A stretch of DNA of 64,000 nucleotides. Source: Thiomicrorhabdus sp. Kp2 (lineage in GTDB: Bacteria > Pseudomonadota > Gammaproteobacteria > Thiomicrospirales > Thiomicrospiraceae). Below are positions 7,999 to 17,867 of this stretch, in pieces. The stretch covers positions 806,001 through 870,000 of the forward strand of contig NZ_ARWI01000001.1 in assembly GCF_000478585.1 (NCBI RefSeq), read 5' to 3'. Positions within the stretch are counted from its first letter, which is position 1. The number at the start of each line of letters is the position of its first letter. The translations under genes were made by a program, and so were the position numbers. Below the pieces are notes generated by a model. That model was not told the origin of the DNA, ran no database searches, and worked only from the letters and a program-made list of their open reading frames with translations.

Positions 7999-9570
7999 AT
8001 GGAATTTCGAGATATAAACGAGTTTGAAAACGCCACATCTCGTGGTAGAAAAGAGATGTTCCGCTTTGGAACCGCCCTACTTTTTATCATTATGATCATT
8101 CTGTTTGCCTCAAACATTCAAACTGGCACAGGTGTTGTGAGTATTGAATTGGTTGTTGCGGCAATGATTGGTGGTTATATGGCACTTAATATTGGTGCTA
8201 ATGATGTTGCTAATAATGTTGGGCCCGCAGTTGGCTCTAAAGCCCTAACACTGACGGGTGCCATTATTATTGCTGCTATCTTTGAGTCGGCAGGCGCACT
8301 GATTGCGGGTGGCGATGTGGTAAGCACAATCAAAAAAGGCATTATAGACCCCGCTCTCATTGGCGACAGTGATACCTTTATCTGGTTGATGATTGCTGCG
8401 CTATTGGCAGGGGCTTTATGGCTTAATCTAGCAACCGCAATGGGCGCACCTGTTTCAACGACTCACTCCATTGTGGGTGGCGTATTAGGTGCAGGTATTG
8501 CAGCAGCAGGTTGGTCAATTGCTAACTGGGAACAAATGGGCGCCATTGCCGCTAGCTGGATAATCTCACCCGTTATTGGTGGGCTCATTGCCGCGAGTTT
8601 CCTCTACTGGATAAAGAGGAGTATCACCTATCGAGACGACATGGTTAGCGCAGCCAAAAAAATGTTACCCATTTTGATTGCCATTATGGCTTGGGCTTTC
8701 TCAACTTATCTGATTATGAAAGGTCTAAAAAAGATCTGGAAAGTCGATTTTATTGATGCCGTCTTAATTGGTTTAGCGATTGCCACCGCTACCTATATCA
8801 CACTTAGACCCATTATCGCACGCCAGGCAAAACGTCTTGAAAATACCAAAGCGAGTGTGAATACCTTATTTACCATGCCGCTTATATTTGCCGCAGCTTT
8901 ATTAAGTTTTGCACACGGCGCTAACGATGTCGCTAATGCTGTTGGTCCACTGGCGGCCATTAATGATGCTGTACAAACACATGGAGTTTCGACTAAAGCT
9001 GAAATTCCGTTATGGGTCATGCTCATTGGGGCAATTGGTATCAGTTTAGGTCTGCTGTTATTTGGGCCTAAACTGATTAAAACGGTTGGTTCTGAGATCA
9101 CAGAACTCGACCAAATGCGCGCCTTCTCGATCGCTATGGCGGCATCCATTACCGTTATTGTTGCCTCACAACTCGGTTTACCAGTAAGCTCAACCCACAT
9201 TGCCGTAGGGGGTGTCTTTGGGGTTGGTTTCCTGCGCGAGTACTTAAAACGCAGTTATGCAAAAACGATTCAGTCTATTCGTGATCACCACCAAGGTTCA
9301 GATCAACAAGAAGTGGAAGAGTATATTATCCGTTTTGAAAAAGCCTCTCTTATTGAGAAAAAAGAGATGTTGGCGCAACTGAAAGCGAAAGAGGCCGAAG
9401 TGGCTTTAAGTAAAAAAGAGCGTAAGTCTTTAGATAAAGTTTACCAAAAAGAACTGGTAAAACGTTCTGCGTTCTTAAAAATTGTGGCCGCTTGGGTGAT
9501 TACCGTTCCAGCATCAGCCACCTTAGCCGCTTTAATTTACTTTACAATTAGAGGGATGATGCTTCCATAA
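7999..9570 (+). CDS. pit: PiT-family inorganic phosphate transporter
   Basis: This 523-residue inner-membrane protein is a PiT/PHO-4 carrier that symports metal-phosphate or phosphate with a cation. The two inverted halves each carry the family signature: GANDVANNVGPAVGSKAL near residue 66 and GANDVANAVGPLAAI near residue 308. A charged cytosolic stretch near residues 430-490 (rich in KEK and EKKE) precedes the last helix, as in longer bacterial PiT proteins. It is divergent from pstS and followed by a strong terminator. Pairing a Pho-linked high-affinity system with a PiT carrier in one locus is common; whether pit answers to PhoB is not clear from its own upstream sequence. Confidence 0.95.
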   Translation: MEFRDINEFENATSRGRKEMFRFGTALLFIIMIILFASNIQTGTGVVSIELVVAAMIGGYMALNIGANDVANNVGPAVGSKALTLTGAIIIAAIFESAGALIAGGDVVSTIKKGIIDPALIGDSDTFIWLMIAALLAGALWLNLATAMGAPVSTTHSIVGGVLGAGIAAAGWSIANWEQMGAIAASWIISPVIGGLIAASFLYWIKRSITYRDDMVSAAKKMLPILIAIMAWAFSTYLIMKGLKKIWKVDFIDAVLIGLAIATATYITLRPIIARQAKRLENTKASVNTLFTMPLIFAAALLSFAHGANDVANAVGPLAAINDAVQTHGVSTKAEIPLWVMLIGAIGISLGLLLFGPKLIKTVGSEITELDQMRAFSIAMAASITVIVASQLGLPVSSTHIAVGGVFGVGFLREYLKRSYAKTIQSIRDHHQGSDQQEVEEYIIRFEKASLIEKKEMLAQLKAKEAEVALSKKERKSLDKVYQKELVKRSAFLKIVAAWVITVPASATLAALIYFTIRGMMLP

Positions 9571-9598
9571 CCTGGTAAAAGCATAAAACCACTGAAAT

Positions 9599-9628
9599 AA
9601 AAAAGGGCCTTTTATAGGCCCTTTTTTT
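9599..9628 (+). terminator. Terminator of pit
   Basis: Stem AAAGGGCCT / AGGCCCTTT with loop TTTAT and a run of seven T, 28 bp after the pit stop. The left A-run lets it act in the reverse direction too, though phoR ends about 190 bp away. Confidence 0.9.
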
Positions 9629-9748
9629 GTACCTTGTATGACTGAACTACCAAGAAAAATCGAAGGTTTTACTATGGCTAAGTATTCTTAACTCTTCACT
9701 TGACTTGGCTCTGCACCATGAGCATTTTTTTTAATGTTTAACCAAGTT

Positions 9749-9760
9749 ACCAGGCCTGGT
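9749..9760. repeat. 12-bp palindrome, copy 5
   Basis: Exact copy between convergent pit and phoR. Arms extend imperfectly (AAGT / ACTT after one mismatch). Confidence 0.97.
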
Positions 9761-9815
9761 CACTTCAATATCTGAGTGCTTAATATTTGCTTACACGATG
9801 GTTTAAACAAATACA

Positions 9816-11102
9816 TCACCGAGCAAGCTTAATTGGAAATTCACAGCGAAAAACACTGCCCTTTCCTAAAACACTCTCAATACTCAAACGTGCTTCATGC
9901 TTTTCAAGCACATGTTTAACAATGGCTAATCCTAGACCTGTACCACCTGTAACACGAGAACGGTCTTTATCCACCCGATAAAAACGCTCTGTTAAACGTG
10001 GAATATGCTCCTGAGCAATACCTAAACCGTTGTCTTGAACTTCAAAGACAACATACTGTTTATCTTTATACCAACGAACGGTTATTTCACCGCCATCAGG
10101 AGAGTAGCGCACAGCATTAGAAAGTAAGTTCATAAACACACTTTTAAGCGGTTCAGCATAGCCCTTTATTTTAAGCGATTGATCAATCTCAAACGTAAAA
10201 TGATGGTTTTCACCCCCCAGTTGTTGTGCATCGATTTCCAGCTGTTGCAATTTCTTGGGGACATCAACCGTTTTCTTCTCTGCGGTAATCGATTCCGCTT
10301 CAATTGTGGAAAGCGTTAACAAGTCTTCAATAATCGTTTGCATTCTATGTGACTGAGTTTCCATATGCTCTAAAGGTAAACGCCAATTTTCTTGGTGTTC
10401 ACCTGGCGTATCAATCATCACCTCCAAATACCCTCTTAACACGGTTAGAGGTGTGCGAAGCTCATGGGATGCATTGGCAATAAAATCTCGACGAATTTGG
10501 GCGAGCTGGTAGAGTTCAGTAATATCTCGCACCACCAATAACTTATGATTCTCAAAATAATGAATAATTTGCATTTCATAAGTTCGTGCTGGACGGTAGC
10601 TGGAGTTAACAGTGAGGGATTTAGAAAAATCACCCGCTTTCAAATATTGAACAAAGTCAGATTGCCTAACAACCGATTCAATTTTACTGCCTTTATCTTG
10701 CTTCCTAATTCCTAATAAGGTTTTGGACACGGTATTAAACCATTCAATATTATTGTACTGATCAAGAGAGACAATAACGTCAGGAATCAGCATTGATGCG
10801 GCTTTAAATTGCTCAGATTTATAAAGATTCAAGTCGACATGCTTCTCTAATGCACGCTGTTTTTTAGAAACCAAATAAGTCAGTTCGCTCCAAAAACCAG
10901 AAACAGGTGGATAGGTGTTTTGTAATCGACCATCCATCCATTTTTCAAACTTTCGGATGCTCCACAATTGGCGTGAAATATAGAAAACAATGAATATAAA
11001 CAGTGAGATTAACCAAAAATCTGTCACCCACGCAAAAAAAAGCAACACCCATGCACTGGTAATAATCCAGGTTAACTCACGCTTTATGCCATTTGATAAC
11101 AA
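9816..11102 (-). CDS. phoR: Phosphate regulon sensor histidine kinase PhoR
   Basis: PhoR phosphorylates PhoB when the Pst system signals low phosphate. The 428-residue protein has two N-terminal membrane segments (about residues 10-40), a linker, a PAS domain, the HisKA box NASHELRTPLTVL with the phosphorylated histidine near residue 212, and HATPase boxes NAVRYSP, DNGLGI and GGTGLGLAIVK. The start is a TTG only 3 bp after the phoB stop. A GAGG ribosome binding site inside the end of phoB sits 8 bases upstream, which supports that start and translational coupling. It ends the pstC-pstA-pstB-phoU-phoB-phoR operon and is convergent with pit. Confidence 0.95.
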   Translation of the reverse strand: MLSNGIKRELTWIITSAWVLLFFAWVTDFWLISLFIFIVFYISRQLWSIRKFEKWMDGRLQNTYPPVSGFWSELTYLVSKKQRALEKHVDLNLYKSEQFKAASMLIPDVIVSLDQYNNIEWFNTVSKTLLGIRKQDKGSKIESVVRQSDFVQYLKAGDFSKSLTVNSSYRPARTYEMQIIHYFENHKLLVVRDITELYQLAQIRRDFIANASHELRTPLTVLRGYLEVMIDTPGEHQENWRLPLEHMETQSHRMQTIIEDLLTLSTIEAESITAEKKTVDVPKKLQQLEIDAQQLGGENHHFTFEIDQSLKIKGYAEPLKSVFMNLLSNAVRYSPDGGEITVRWYKDKQYVVFEVQDNGLGIAQEHIPRLTERFYRVDKDRSRVTGGTGLGLAIVKHVLEKHEARLSIESVLGKGSVFRCEFPIKLAR

Positions 11103-11105
11103 TGC

Positions 11106-11804
11106 TTATTCCTCTACAACAGAGAATCGGTAACCTGAGCCTCGAATAGTTTGAATGTAGTCCGCAACCTGAGTAGGTTCTAACAACTTACGTAAGCGAC
11201 GAATATGAACATCTACCGTACGCTCCTCAACGACCACATTCACGCCCCATACATGGTCAAGAAGTTGCGCACGCGAAAACACTCTATTTGGATGAGACAT
11301 AAAGAAATGAACCAACTTAAACTCTGTTGGCCCTAACTTGATTTCATCTTCACTGACGTAAAATCGATGCGATTCTAAGTCTAAGCGCATATTACCCGCA
11401 ATCAGTTGGTCTCCAGCTAATTGTTCAGGCATTTGACGTCGAAGTAAGGCTTGAATTCGAGCAACTAATGCTCTAGGTGAAAAAGGCTTAACCACATAAT
11501 CATCCGCACCCGCATTAAACCCTTGTACCTGGTCTTCTTCTTCGCCACGTGCGGTCAGCATAATAATAGGTATCGCTTTGGTTTTATCATTTTGACGTAA
11601 TCTTTGTGCAAGTGTCACACCTGGCGTTCCAGGCATCATCCAGTCTAATAGAATCAAATCTGGAATCTCTTCTAGAACCAGTTTCCAACCGTCTTCAGCG
11701 TTACTCGCTTCACGCACTTGATAGTTAGATGAGGACAAAGTGAACTTTAACATGTCACGTATTGCAGCTTCATCCTCAATGACTAAAATATTACTTTGCC
11801 CCAT
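11106..11804 (-). CDS. phoB: Phosphate regulon response regulator PhoB
   Basis: PhoB is the DNA-binding regulator of the phosphate regulon. The 232-residue protein has an N-terminal receiver domain with the acidic pocket EDEAAIRD and the phosphorylated aspartate at about residue 53 (LILLDWMMPG), the switch Thr in MLTARGEEED and a conserved Lys in VVKPFSP. A C-terminal OmpR-type winged helix follows (EFKLVHFFMSHPNRVFSR ... RTVDVHIRRLRKLL). I use the ATG at 11804 because GGGAG lies at proper spacing; an in-frame upstream start would add nine residues. It lies between phoU and phoR in one operon. Confidence 0.96.
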   Translation of the reverse strand: MGQSNILVIEDEAAIRDMLKFTLSSSNYQVREASNAEDGWKLVLEEIPDLILLDWMMPGTPGVTLAQRLRQNDKTKAIPIIMLTARGEEEDQVQGFNAGADDYVVKPFSPRALVARIQALLRRQMPEQLAGDQLIAGNMRLDLESHRFYVSEDEIKLGPTEFKLVHFFMSHPNRVFSRAQLLDHVWGVNVVVEERTVDVHIRRLRKLLEPTQVADYIQTIRGSGYRFSVVEE

Positions 11805-11831
11805 AGGTACTCCCAAGCGATACTGCAGCAA

Positions 11832-12569
11832 TTATTTGTCTAATGTTCCTAAAAACGCATTCAGTTTTTCAGAGTTCATATGACGAACATGCTGCCCTTT
11901 TACTAAATAAATAATGCTTTCTGCAACATTAACAATGTGGGCTGAAATACGTTCACAAGCTCTAATTGAGAAGAACATTTGCATTATATATTCAGCCAGC
12001 TCTTGTGTATCATGATTTAAAGAGTGATTAATTTCTAGTAATGCTTTCTTTTTTATCATTGTAATACGTTGATCACTTTCAAAGACATCTTCCAATCCTG
12101 ACAAATCAAGCTGTGAAAAAGAGTTTAATGTTTTGCTCAACATATCTAGGTCAATCGCCACCATCTCCATCAGCGCACCATAACCAGGTAAAATTTCACA
12201 TGGAACTTCTGCCACTTTTGACATTTTAGTAGCAAGTTTAGAAGCATTTACCGCTTCATCCCCCATACGCTCAAGATCAACAGCAATACGAATCGAACTT
12301 ACAATCAAACGTAAATCTGATGCCGTTGGTTGCTGACGAGCTAGAACGCGAGCACACAAGCTATCGATTTCTAACTCTTCTTTGTTAACAATTTTATCAA
12401 CTTGTTTGATCTCTTTAGCTAAACTTTTATCTTCACACTTAACCGCTTCTACAGTATTTTTTATTTGCGTTTCAACCAATCCACCCATAACCAGAATATG
12501 ATTAAACAGCTCTTCTAAGTTTTGGTTGTACTGCCCAGAAATATGCGAATTAAATAATTTTCTTTCCAT
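11832..12569 (-). CDS. phoU: Phosphate signalling protein PhoU
   Basis: PhoU links the state of the PstSCAB transporter to the PhoR kinase and limits phosphate uptake. The 245-residue protein has the two PhoU three-helix repeats, including metal-binding ExxxD-type segments (VDLERMGDEAVNASKLA in the first, IRACERISAHIVNVAESI in the second). Length and motifs are standard. It is 54 bp downstream of pstB and 27 bp upstream of the phoB start, with no terminator in either gap, which supports a single operon. Confidence 0.96.
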   Translation of the reverse strand: MERKLFNSHISGQYNQNLEELFNHILVMGGLVETQIKNTVEAVKCEDKSLAKEIKQVDKIVNKEELEIDSLCARVLARQQPTASDLRLIVSSIRIAVDLERMGDEAVNASKLATKMSKVAEVPCEILPGYGALMEMVAIDLDMLSKTLNSFSQLDLSGLEDVFESDQRITMIKKKALLEINHSLNHDTQELAEYIMQMFFSIRACERISAHIVNVAESIIYLVKGQHVRHMNSEKLNAFLGTLDK

Positions 12570-12623
12570 TTTGTTTTCCTATGCACAATTTATAAACGAC
12601 AAGTTATTGGTTATAAAAACTTA

Positions 12624-13442
12624 TTAGCCATAACGACCCGTAATATAGTCCTCAGTACGTTTAACTTGTGGGTTAGTAAACAAACTGTCGGTATCGGTAT
12701 ATTCAATCAAATCACCCATATACATAAACGCTGTATAATCAGATACACGTGCGGCTTGTTGCATATTGTGTGTCACAATTAAGATTGTGAATTCTTTTTT
12801 CAATTCAAAAATCAGCTCTTCAATCGCTAATGTTGAAATCGGGTCAAGTGCAGAAGTTGGTTCATCAAGTAGTAACACCTCTGGCTTAATTGCGATAGCT
12901 CTGGCAATACACAAACGTTGTTGCTGACCACCAGACATACCTAAGGCATTTTCATCTAGACGATCCTTAACTTCTTCCCAAAGCCCAGCGCCCTTCAATG
13001 CCCACTCAACTGCTTCATCAAGCGTATTTTTATCCTTAACACCTTGAAGTCTTAATCCATAACAGACATTTTCATAGATTGATTTGGGAAAAGGATTCGG
13101 CTTTTGAAACACCATACCAACACGACGACGTAATGCGGATACATCCATGTTTTTAGCATACATGTCATCGCCATGTAGTGTCATTTGGCCATCGACATTC
13201 ACAATATCAATTAAGTCATTCATACGGTTAAAACAACGTAATAAAGTAGATTTACCACAACCTGACGGCCCAATAAACGCGGTTACGCGGTTCTCTGGAA
13301 TATCCATATTAATAGAATTTAAGGCCTGCTTTTTCCCGTAAAAAAGATTCCAATCTCTAACCTCAATGGCAATTTTTTCATTGGCTAAAGACATGGCTCT
13401 ATCTTCTCTATCTAATGAAATTGATAAGTTTTGATCACTCAT
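12624..13442 (-). CDS. pstB: Phosphate ABC transporter ATP-binding protein PstB
   Basis: PstB is the ATPase of the high-affinity phosphate importer. The 272-residue protein carries Walker [12 protein letters not shown] (about residue 57), the Q-loop segment [16 protein letters not shown], the signature [16 protein letters not shown] and Walker [14 protein letters not shown], all intact. The N terminus has about 20 extra residues before the ABC domain, and an internal in-frame ATG (MSLANEKIA) could be used instead. The gene follows pstA after a 111-bp AT-rich gap, where an internal promoter or processing site could sit, but I see no clear one. Confidence 0.97.
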   Translation of the reverse strand: MSDQNLSISLDREDRAMSLANEKIAIEVRDWNLFYGKKQALNSINMDIPENRVTAFIGPSGCGKSTLLRCFNRMNDLIDIVNVDGQMTLHGDDMYAKNMDVSALRRRVGMVFQKPNPFPKSIYENVCYGLRLQGVKDKNTLDEAVEWALKGAGLWEEVKDRLDENALGMSGGQQQRLCIARAIAIKPEVLLLDEPTSALDPISTLAIEELIFELKKEFTILIVTHNMQQAARVSDYTAFMYMGDLIEYTDTDSLFTNPQVKRTEDYITGRYG

Positions 13443-13553
13443 AAAAACTTCCTTATATCATTGATTTATAAAAAGTAAATCAACACGTAATATTTAAATA
13501 ATGTTTAACTGACGTCATCTTGAATAAACGTCAATTGAATTTATAAAACTGGA

Positions 13554-15194
13554 TTAATGCTCTAAGGCTTTATATTTCTCACGTAAACGATTGCGGATAG
13601 AAATGGCGCCAATGTTTAAACCGACAATAATAATAACGAGCAATAAAGAGGTGGCGTAAACCAACGGTTGCGATGCCTCTACGTTTGGACTTTGGAAACC
13701 AACATCATAAATATGGAAACCTAAGTGCATAAACTTACGATCTAAATGTACAAACGGTGCAATTGCATCAACAGGAAGCTCTGGAGCAAGCTTAACAACC
13801 CCCACTAACATCAATGGGGCAACTTCACCCGCGGCTCGAGCGATGGCAAGTATTAAACCAGTCATAATCGCTGGTGTTGCCATTGGAAGCACAATCTTCA
13901 TAATCGTTTCTGATTTAGTCGCCCCTAATGCCAAGCCACCTTCTCTCAGTGAACGTGGTATACGAGACAAACCCTCTTCGGTAGAAACAATAACAACTGG
14001 CAAGGTTAATAAAGCCATGGTTAAGGCGGCCCACAATAAACCTGGCGTACCAAAAGTTGGGCTTGGTAAGGCGTAATCATAGAAAAGCTCGTCTATTGAG
14101 CCCCCTAAAATATAGACAAAGAACCCTAAACCAAAAATACCAAATACAATCGACGGCACCCCTGCTAAGTTGTTGATGGATATTCTAACCATTCTCAACA
14201 CAGGGCCATCTTTAGCATACTCACGCATATAGATTGCGGCCACCACCCCCATCGGTGTCACTAAAATGGTCATTAATAACACCATGGTGATCGTGCCAAT
14301 CATCGCGGGGAAAATCCCCCCTTCAGTATTTGCTTCACGAGGATCATCAAGTAAGAAATTTTTAAGAGAGTGACCAAAGAAACCGAGTTTTTCGGCAAAA
14401 TTCATATTATTAGGTTGCCATAAATCAACAATCTTTTTAAAAGGAATCGTTAAATTTTGACCACCAGTAATGGTGACCGTTAAATCACCATAGCCATCTA
14501 ATTTTTTGTATAAAACCTGAGTCTGCTGTTGATATGCCGTAAATTCTTTTTGTAAAGCCGAGCGTTCCGCAGCTAATCTTGCCGCTTCTTCATCGGTAAA
14601 AGCCTCTTTTAGTCGCAGTTTTTTCTCTTCAAAACGAAGCTGCTCAATTTGATAATTAATCTTACCAATTTTAATTTTTTCGATATGACGGATCTCGTCA
14701 TGTGTCTTAGAACTCAGCTCTACTTGCTTTTTAATCAATGCTAATAAATTTGTTTTATCGACAATCTTTTTGCCATCAATATCGGCACTCGCAAGATGTC
14801 CAAAGACATTGCCGTATTCATAACGTTCAATGACTAAAACATCTTTTGACAATTTATCCATTTCACTGGCAATCACATTGTCGTTAACCCATCTAAAGTC
14901 GATACCGTAAACATCACGATTACCAATCTTTATGAGATATTGTGAAACGGGGGTTTCAACACCTGTAACTGGGTCAGTCACATGACCTTGTTTTTCATCA
15001 CGCAACTCCCCAACAACCATCTCTTTTTGACCATTCTGCTCAAGCTGGATTTCATAAACAGCATGCGGCCAAAAGTGCACGGCACCTTTGTAAGCGATCA
15101 TTCCCATTAACCCCAGCACCAGTACAACACTGATACTGACCATAGCTGAACTCATCCAAATCCAATGTTCGCCTTTGTTAAACCATTCTTTCAT
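13554..15194 (-). CDS. pstA: Phosphate ABC transporter permease PstA, long form
   Basis: PstA is one of the two inner-membrane permeases of the phosphate importer. At 546 residues it is nearly twice the size of E. coli PstA. After the first membrane helix (about 14-34) there is a large soluble insertion up to about residue 270. It contains a predicted coiled coil rich in K, E and Q (about 150-220) and should face the periplasm. The permease core follows (MIGTITMVLLMTILVTPMGV onward, with the EAA-type loop SLREGGLALGATKSETIMK). Long PstA forms are known in Pseudomonas and Vibrio. The start is preceded by AGGAG and lies 11 bp after pstC. Confidence 0.94.
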   Translation of the reverse strand: MKEWFNKGEHWIWMSSAMVSISVVLVLGLMGMIAYKGAVHFWPHAVYEIQLEQNGQKEMVVGELRDEKQGHVTDPVTGVETPVSQYLIKIGNRDVYGIDFRWVNDNVIASEMDKLSKDVLVIERYEYGNVFGHLASADIDGKKIVDKTNLLALIKKQVELSSKTHDEIRHIEKIKIGKINYQIEQLRFEEKKLRLKEAFTDEEAARLAAERSALQKEFTAYQQQTQVLYKKLDGYGDLTVTITGGQNLTIPFKKIVDLWQPNNMNFAEKLGFFGHSLKNFLLDDPREANTEGGIFPAMIGTITMVLLMTILVTPMGVVAAIYMREYAKDGPVLRMVRISINNLAGVPSIVFGIFGLGFFVYILGGSIDELFYDYALPSPTFGTPGLLWAALTMALLTLPVVIVSTEEGLSRIPRSLREGGLALGATKSETIMKIVLPMATPAIMTGLILAIARAAGEVAPLMLVGVVKLAPELPVDAIAPFVHLDRKFMHLGFHIYDVGFQSPNVEASQPLVYATSLLLVIIIVGLNIGAISIRNRLREKYKALEH

Positions 15195-15205
15195 TTCATG
15201 ATCTC

Positions 15206-17476
15206 CTATAACGAACCGTATTTACGACGCATACGTTGACGAACAACTTCTGCTAAGGTGTTAAAAATAAAGGTAAAAATAAACAATACCAGGCCTGCTA
15301 AAAATAAAACTCGATAGTGTGAACTGGATACTTCTGCTTCGGCCATTTCTACTGCTAAGTTAGCCGATAGAGTTCTCATACCCTCAAAGATATTCACTTC
15401 CATTAATGGTGTATTACCTGAAGCCATCAAGACAATCATTGTCTCCCCAACACCACGACCAAAACCAAGCATAATCGCTGAAAAGATACCTGGACTGGCG
15501 GTTGGCAAAACAACACCAACAAGAGTCTGCCAACCACTCGCACCGAGCGCTAAAGAACCATTCACTAAATAACTCGGCACGTTATAGATAGCATCTTCTG
15601 TTACCGAGAAAATGGTCGGTATTAAGGCAAAGCCCATGGCAAACCCGATAACCATCGCATTACGCTGATCAAAATCGATACCTGCTGATGCGGTTAACCA
15701 GTGACGCATATTGCCGTCAAACATCGCATTTTCAATCGGCCCACTGAGTTGTAATGAAAACCACCCCAAAAAGACAATTACAGGAATCATTAGCACGGCA
15801 CGTTTGCCAACTGGAATGAATAGACGAATGCTTTCAGGCAATCTTGACCAAGCATAACCAAACAAGATAATGCCAAGTGGTAAAACAATCAGTATGGCAA
15901 AGAACCCTGGTAAGTTTGCCTCCATATAGGGAGCAAGCCACAAACCTGCTAAGAAACCTAAAATAACGGTTGGTAAAGCTTCAATCATCTCGACCGAAGG
16001 CTTAACCCATTGGCGAGTGGCTTTATCCATAAAGAATGCGGTATAAATCGCAGCTAGAATAGCAATAGGAACAGCAAATAACATTGAGTAGAGTGCCGCT
16101 TTAATGGTACCGAACGTCAATGGCATTAAGGAGAACTTAGGTTCAAAATCTGAACTCGCAGATGAAGATTGCCAAGTATAAGTTGGCTCTTCATAACCTT
16201 CATACCAAACCTTACCCCATAAGCTGGAAACAGAAACATCAGGATGCTCATTTTCAATCGTAAAATGAGTTAAGAGTCCATCGTTCGTTTCAACTATGGC
16301 ACCATTAGCTCGAGGAGCAATGGTTACTAAATTTGCGCCAACAGAACTGACTTCTTCCGAAGCTAAGTGGCGCTCAGACGTAGAATGGAACAAGTTAAAG
16401 CGACCGCTTGCATCCGATGTGGCAAAGCCTTTACGAGCAAGCTCAATACCTATCGACTCAACGGCTGAATCACCTACATGAAATTTACGGATTGGTTTTA
16501 ATGCAAAATCATTTGACTCATCACGCACAGGAAACCACTGATAAACATTTCCTTTATCAGAACCAATCATTAAGGAATAATCACCCAATAAAAAACGAAT
16601 AACCGTAGGTGTCTCACCTTGAGGCATTAAATTAACATGTTGAATTAATTCAGGGCTTTCAACATTTCTAATATCGTAATAATCAGCCACACCTGCCTGA
16701 GAGATGGTATATAAATTACGGCCACTCGTATCAATCATCAACCATTTCAAGGAGATATTACTATCAAAATGACCACTTCCGTCTTCTTCAAGTACGACTG
16801 AATCCGTAAGCATCGACTCAATCTTAGTAAAGGATTTAAGTGTAATGGTTTTTGAACCCTCAACTTGATAAGCCAACCTTAGCTCTGACTCAAATGCTTT
16901 TACCGCAAGATTGGTAATTTTTCCATCGGCCAAAGCAATAGGCTCCTGACCAAATGGGTAGACCACCTTTGGAGAAATCTTACGCACATTATTAGGATAA
17001 CTAACGTCATAATCGTATTTAGCAAACAACACACTACCATTTGATAAACCAAAAACCAATAAACGGTCTAACTCACTAACCACTTTATAGGTAGTGATTT
17101 CTGCGCCATTTAACGGAAGCCTCTCTTTAAAATTAATGGTGCCATCTTTAACATCAAAACCAACCAAATCGCCCGAATCCGTAAAGCGAATAGCCGTCGT
17201 CTGATACTCATCAATGCCATAATACAAAGTTCTCTCTTGCTGACTTCCTGGGATTGAATACTGAGCCGTTTTCTCGATAGTTGCAGGCACAAAGAGAGGT
17301 AATACAACATACAACAAAAAGAACATAATCAGCAATACCGCTAAAATAACGCTCATACCGCCTACTGATATTCCATATTTAGAAATACTGTCTTTTAAAT
17401 TTCTTCGTCGAATACGCTTTTCAAACGCTTTACCGCTTAAAGCCTGATCCAATTTAGTCTGAATCGTTGCACTCAT
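15206..17476 (-). CDS. pstC: Phosphate ABC transporter permease PstC, long form
   Basis: PstC pairs with PstA to form the phosphate channel. At 756 residues it is more than twice the length of the E. coli protein. A first membrane helix (about residues 39-62) is followed by a soluble region to about residue 450 with repeated beta-rich blade-like segments, such as the GNVYQWFPV and GRFNLFHS stretches, which suggest a beta-propeller in the periplasm. The permease core occupies the last 300 residues, with the EAA loop SYLVNGSLALGASGWQTLV. Long PstC proteins occur in Pseudomonas and relatives. It heads the operon, and an 11-mer shared with the pstS Pho box lies upstream at 17585. Confidence 0.94.
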   Translation of the reverse strand: MSATIQTKLDQALSGKAFEKRIRRRNLKDSISKYGISVGGMSVILAVLLIMFFLLYVVLPLFVPATIEKTAQYSIPGSQQERTLYYGIDEYQTTAIRFTDSGDLVGFDVKDGTINFKERLPLNGAEITTYKVVSELDRLLVFGLSNGSVLFAKYDYDVSYPNNVRKISPKVVYPFGQEPIALADGKITNLAVKAFESELRLAYQVEGSKTITLKSFTKIESMLTDSVVLEEDGSGHFDSNISLKWLMIDTSGRNLYTISQAGVADYYDIRNVESPELIQHVNLMPQGETPTVIRFLLGDYSLMIGSDKGNVYQWFPVRDESNDFALKPIRKFHVGDSAVESIGIELARKGFATSDASGRFNLFHSTSERHLASEEVSSVGANLVTIAPRANGAIVETNDGLLTHFTIENEHPDVSVSSLWGKVWYEGYEEPTYTWQSSSASSDFEPKFSLMPLTFGTIKAALYSMLFAVPIAILAAIYTAFFMDKATRQWVKPSVEMIEALPTVILGFLAGLWLAPYMEANLPGFFAILIVLPLGIILFGYAWSRLPESIRLFIPVGKRAVLMIPVIVFLGWFSLQLSGPIENAMFDGNMRHWLTASAGIDFDQRNAMVIGFAMGFALIPTIFSVTEDAIYNVPSYLVNGSLALGASGWQTLVGVVLPTASPGIFSAIMLGFGRGVGETMIVLMASGNTPLMEVNIFEGMRTLSANLAVEMAEAEVSSSHYRVLFLAGLVLFIFTFIFNTLAEVVRQRMRRKYGSL

Positions 17477-17715
17477 AAATGATCAACCTATTTAATTCAC
17501 TCGATTTATTCGATTTAGCCTCCAGACTCACTTAAATTAAAAATGAATCTAGATACCTAATTATTTAATCCGAATAATAACGACCTAATATGACAACCAA
17601 ATTGCATTTTGAGCCAACCCCTATTAATTCTTGTAATATTTCTGTAACAATTTCAACTGGTACAATAAGAGCCTTCTTGAACGGCTAACAGATCTCTGTT
17701 TGAATTTATAAAAAA

Positions 17716-17747
17716 TGCACCATATCTTTTTAAAAAACGCACCATAT
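17716..17747 (+). promoter_or_regulatory. Candidate NtrC-binding half-sites upstream of glnA
   Basis: GCACCATAT occurs at 17717-17725 and again at 17739-17747, 22 bp or two helical turns apart. NtrC sites have the form GCACC-N5-GGTGC, and E. coli site 2 contains a closely similar GCACTATATTG; here the right half-sites are degenerate. They lie about 110-135 bp upstream of the sigma-54 promoter, a normal enhancer distance. Confidence 0.6.
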
Positions 17748-17851
17748 TGTTTCTTTTTTGAAATTAAAGTCCTTATGCAAATTTATAAAACAATCACTTA
17801 ACCTCTTGAAAAAAAAGCTCTTTAAAACATTCGTAAAAATTATTGGATTCC

Positions 17852-17867
17852 TGGCACGGTTCACGCT
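17852..17867 (+). promoter_or_regulatory. Sigma-54 promoter of glnA
   Basis: TGGCACG begins at 17852 and the GC of the -12 element is at 17865-17866, giving the exact 24/12 spacing of sigma-54 promoters. The -12 box reads ACGCT against the consensus TTGCW. Transcription would start near 17878, about 42 bases before glnA. Together with the upstream NtrC-like repeats it indicates nitrogen control. Confidence 0.85.

Noticed and set aside
9787-9981. A small plus-strand reading frame over the 3' end of phoR
   Set aside because: It lies antisense to a well-supported gene, with no ribosome binding site or recognisable product.
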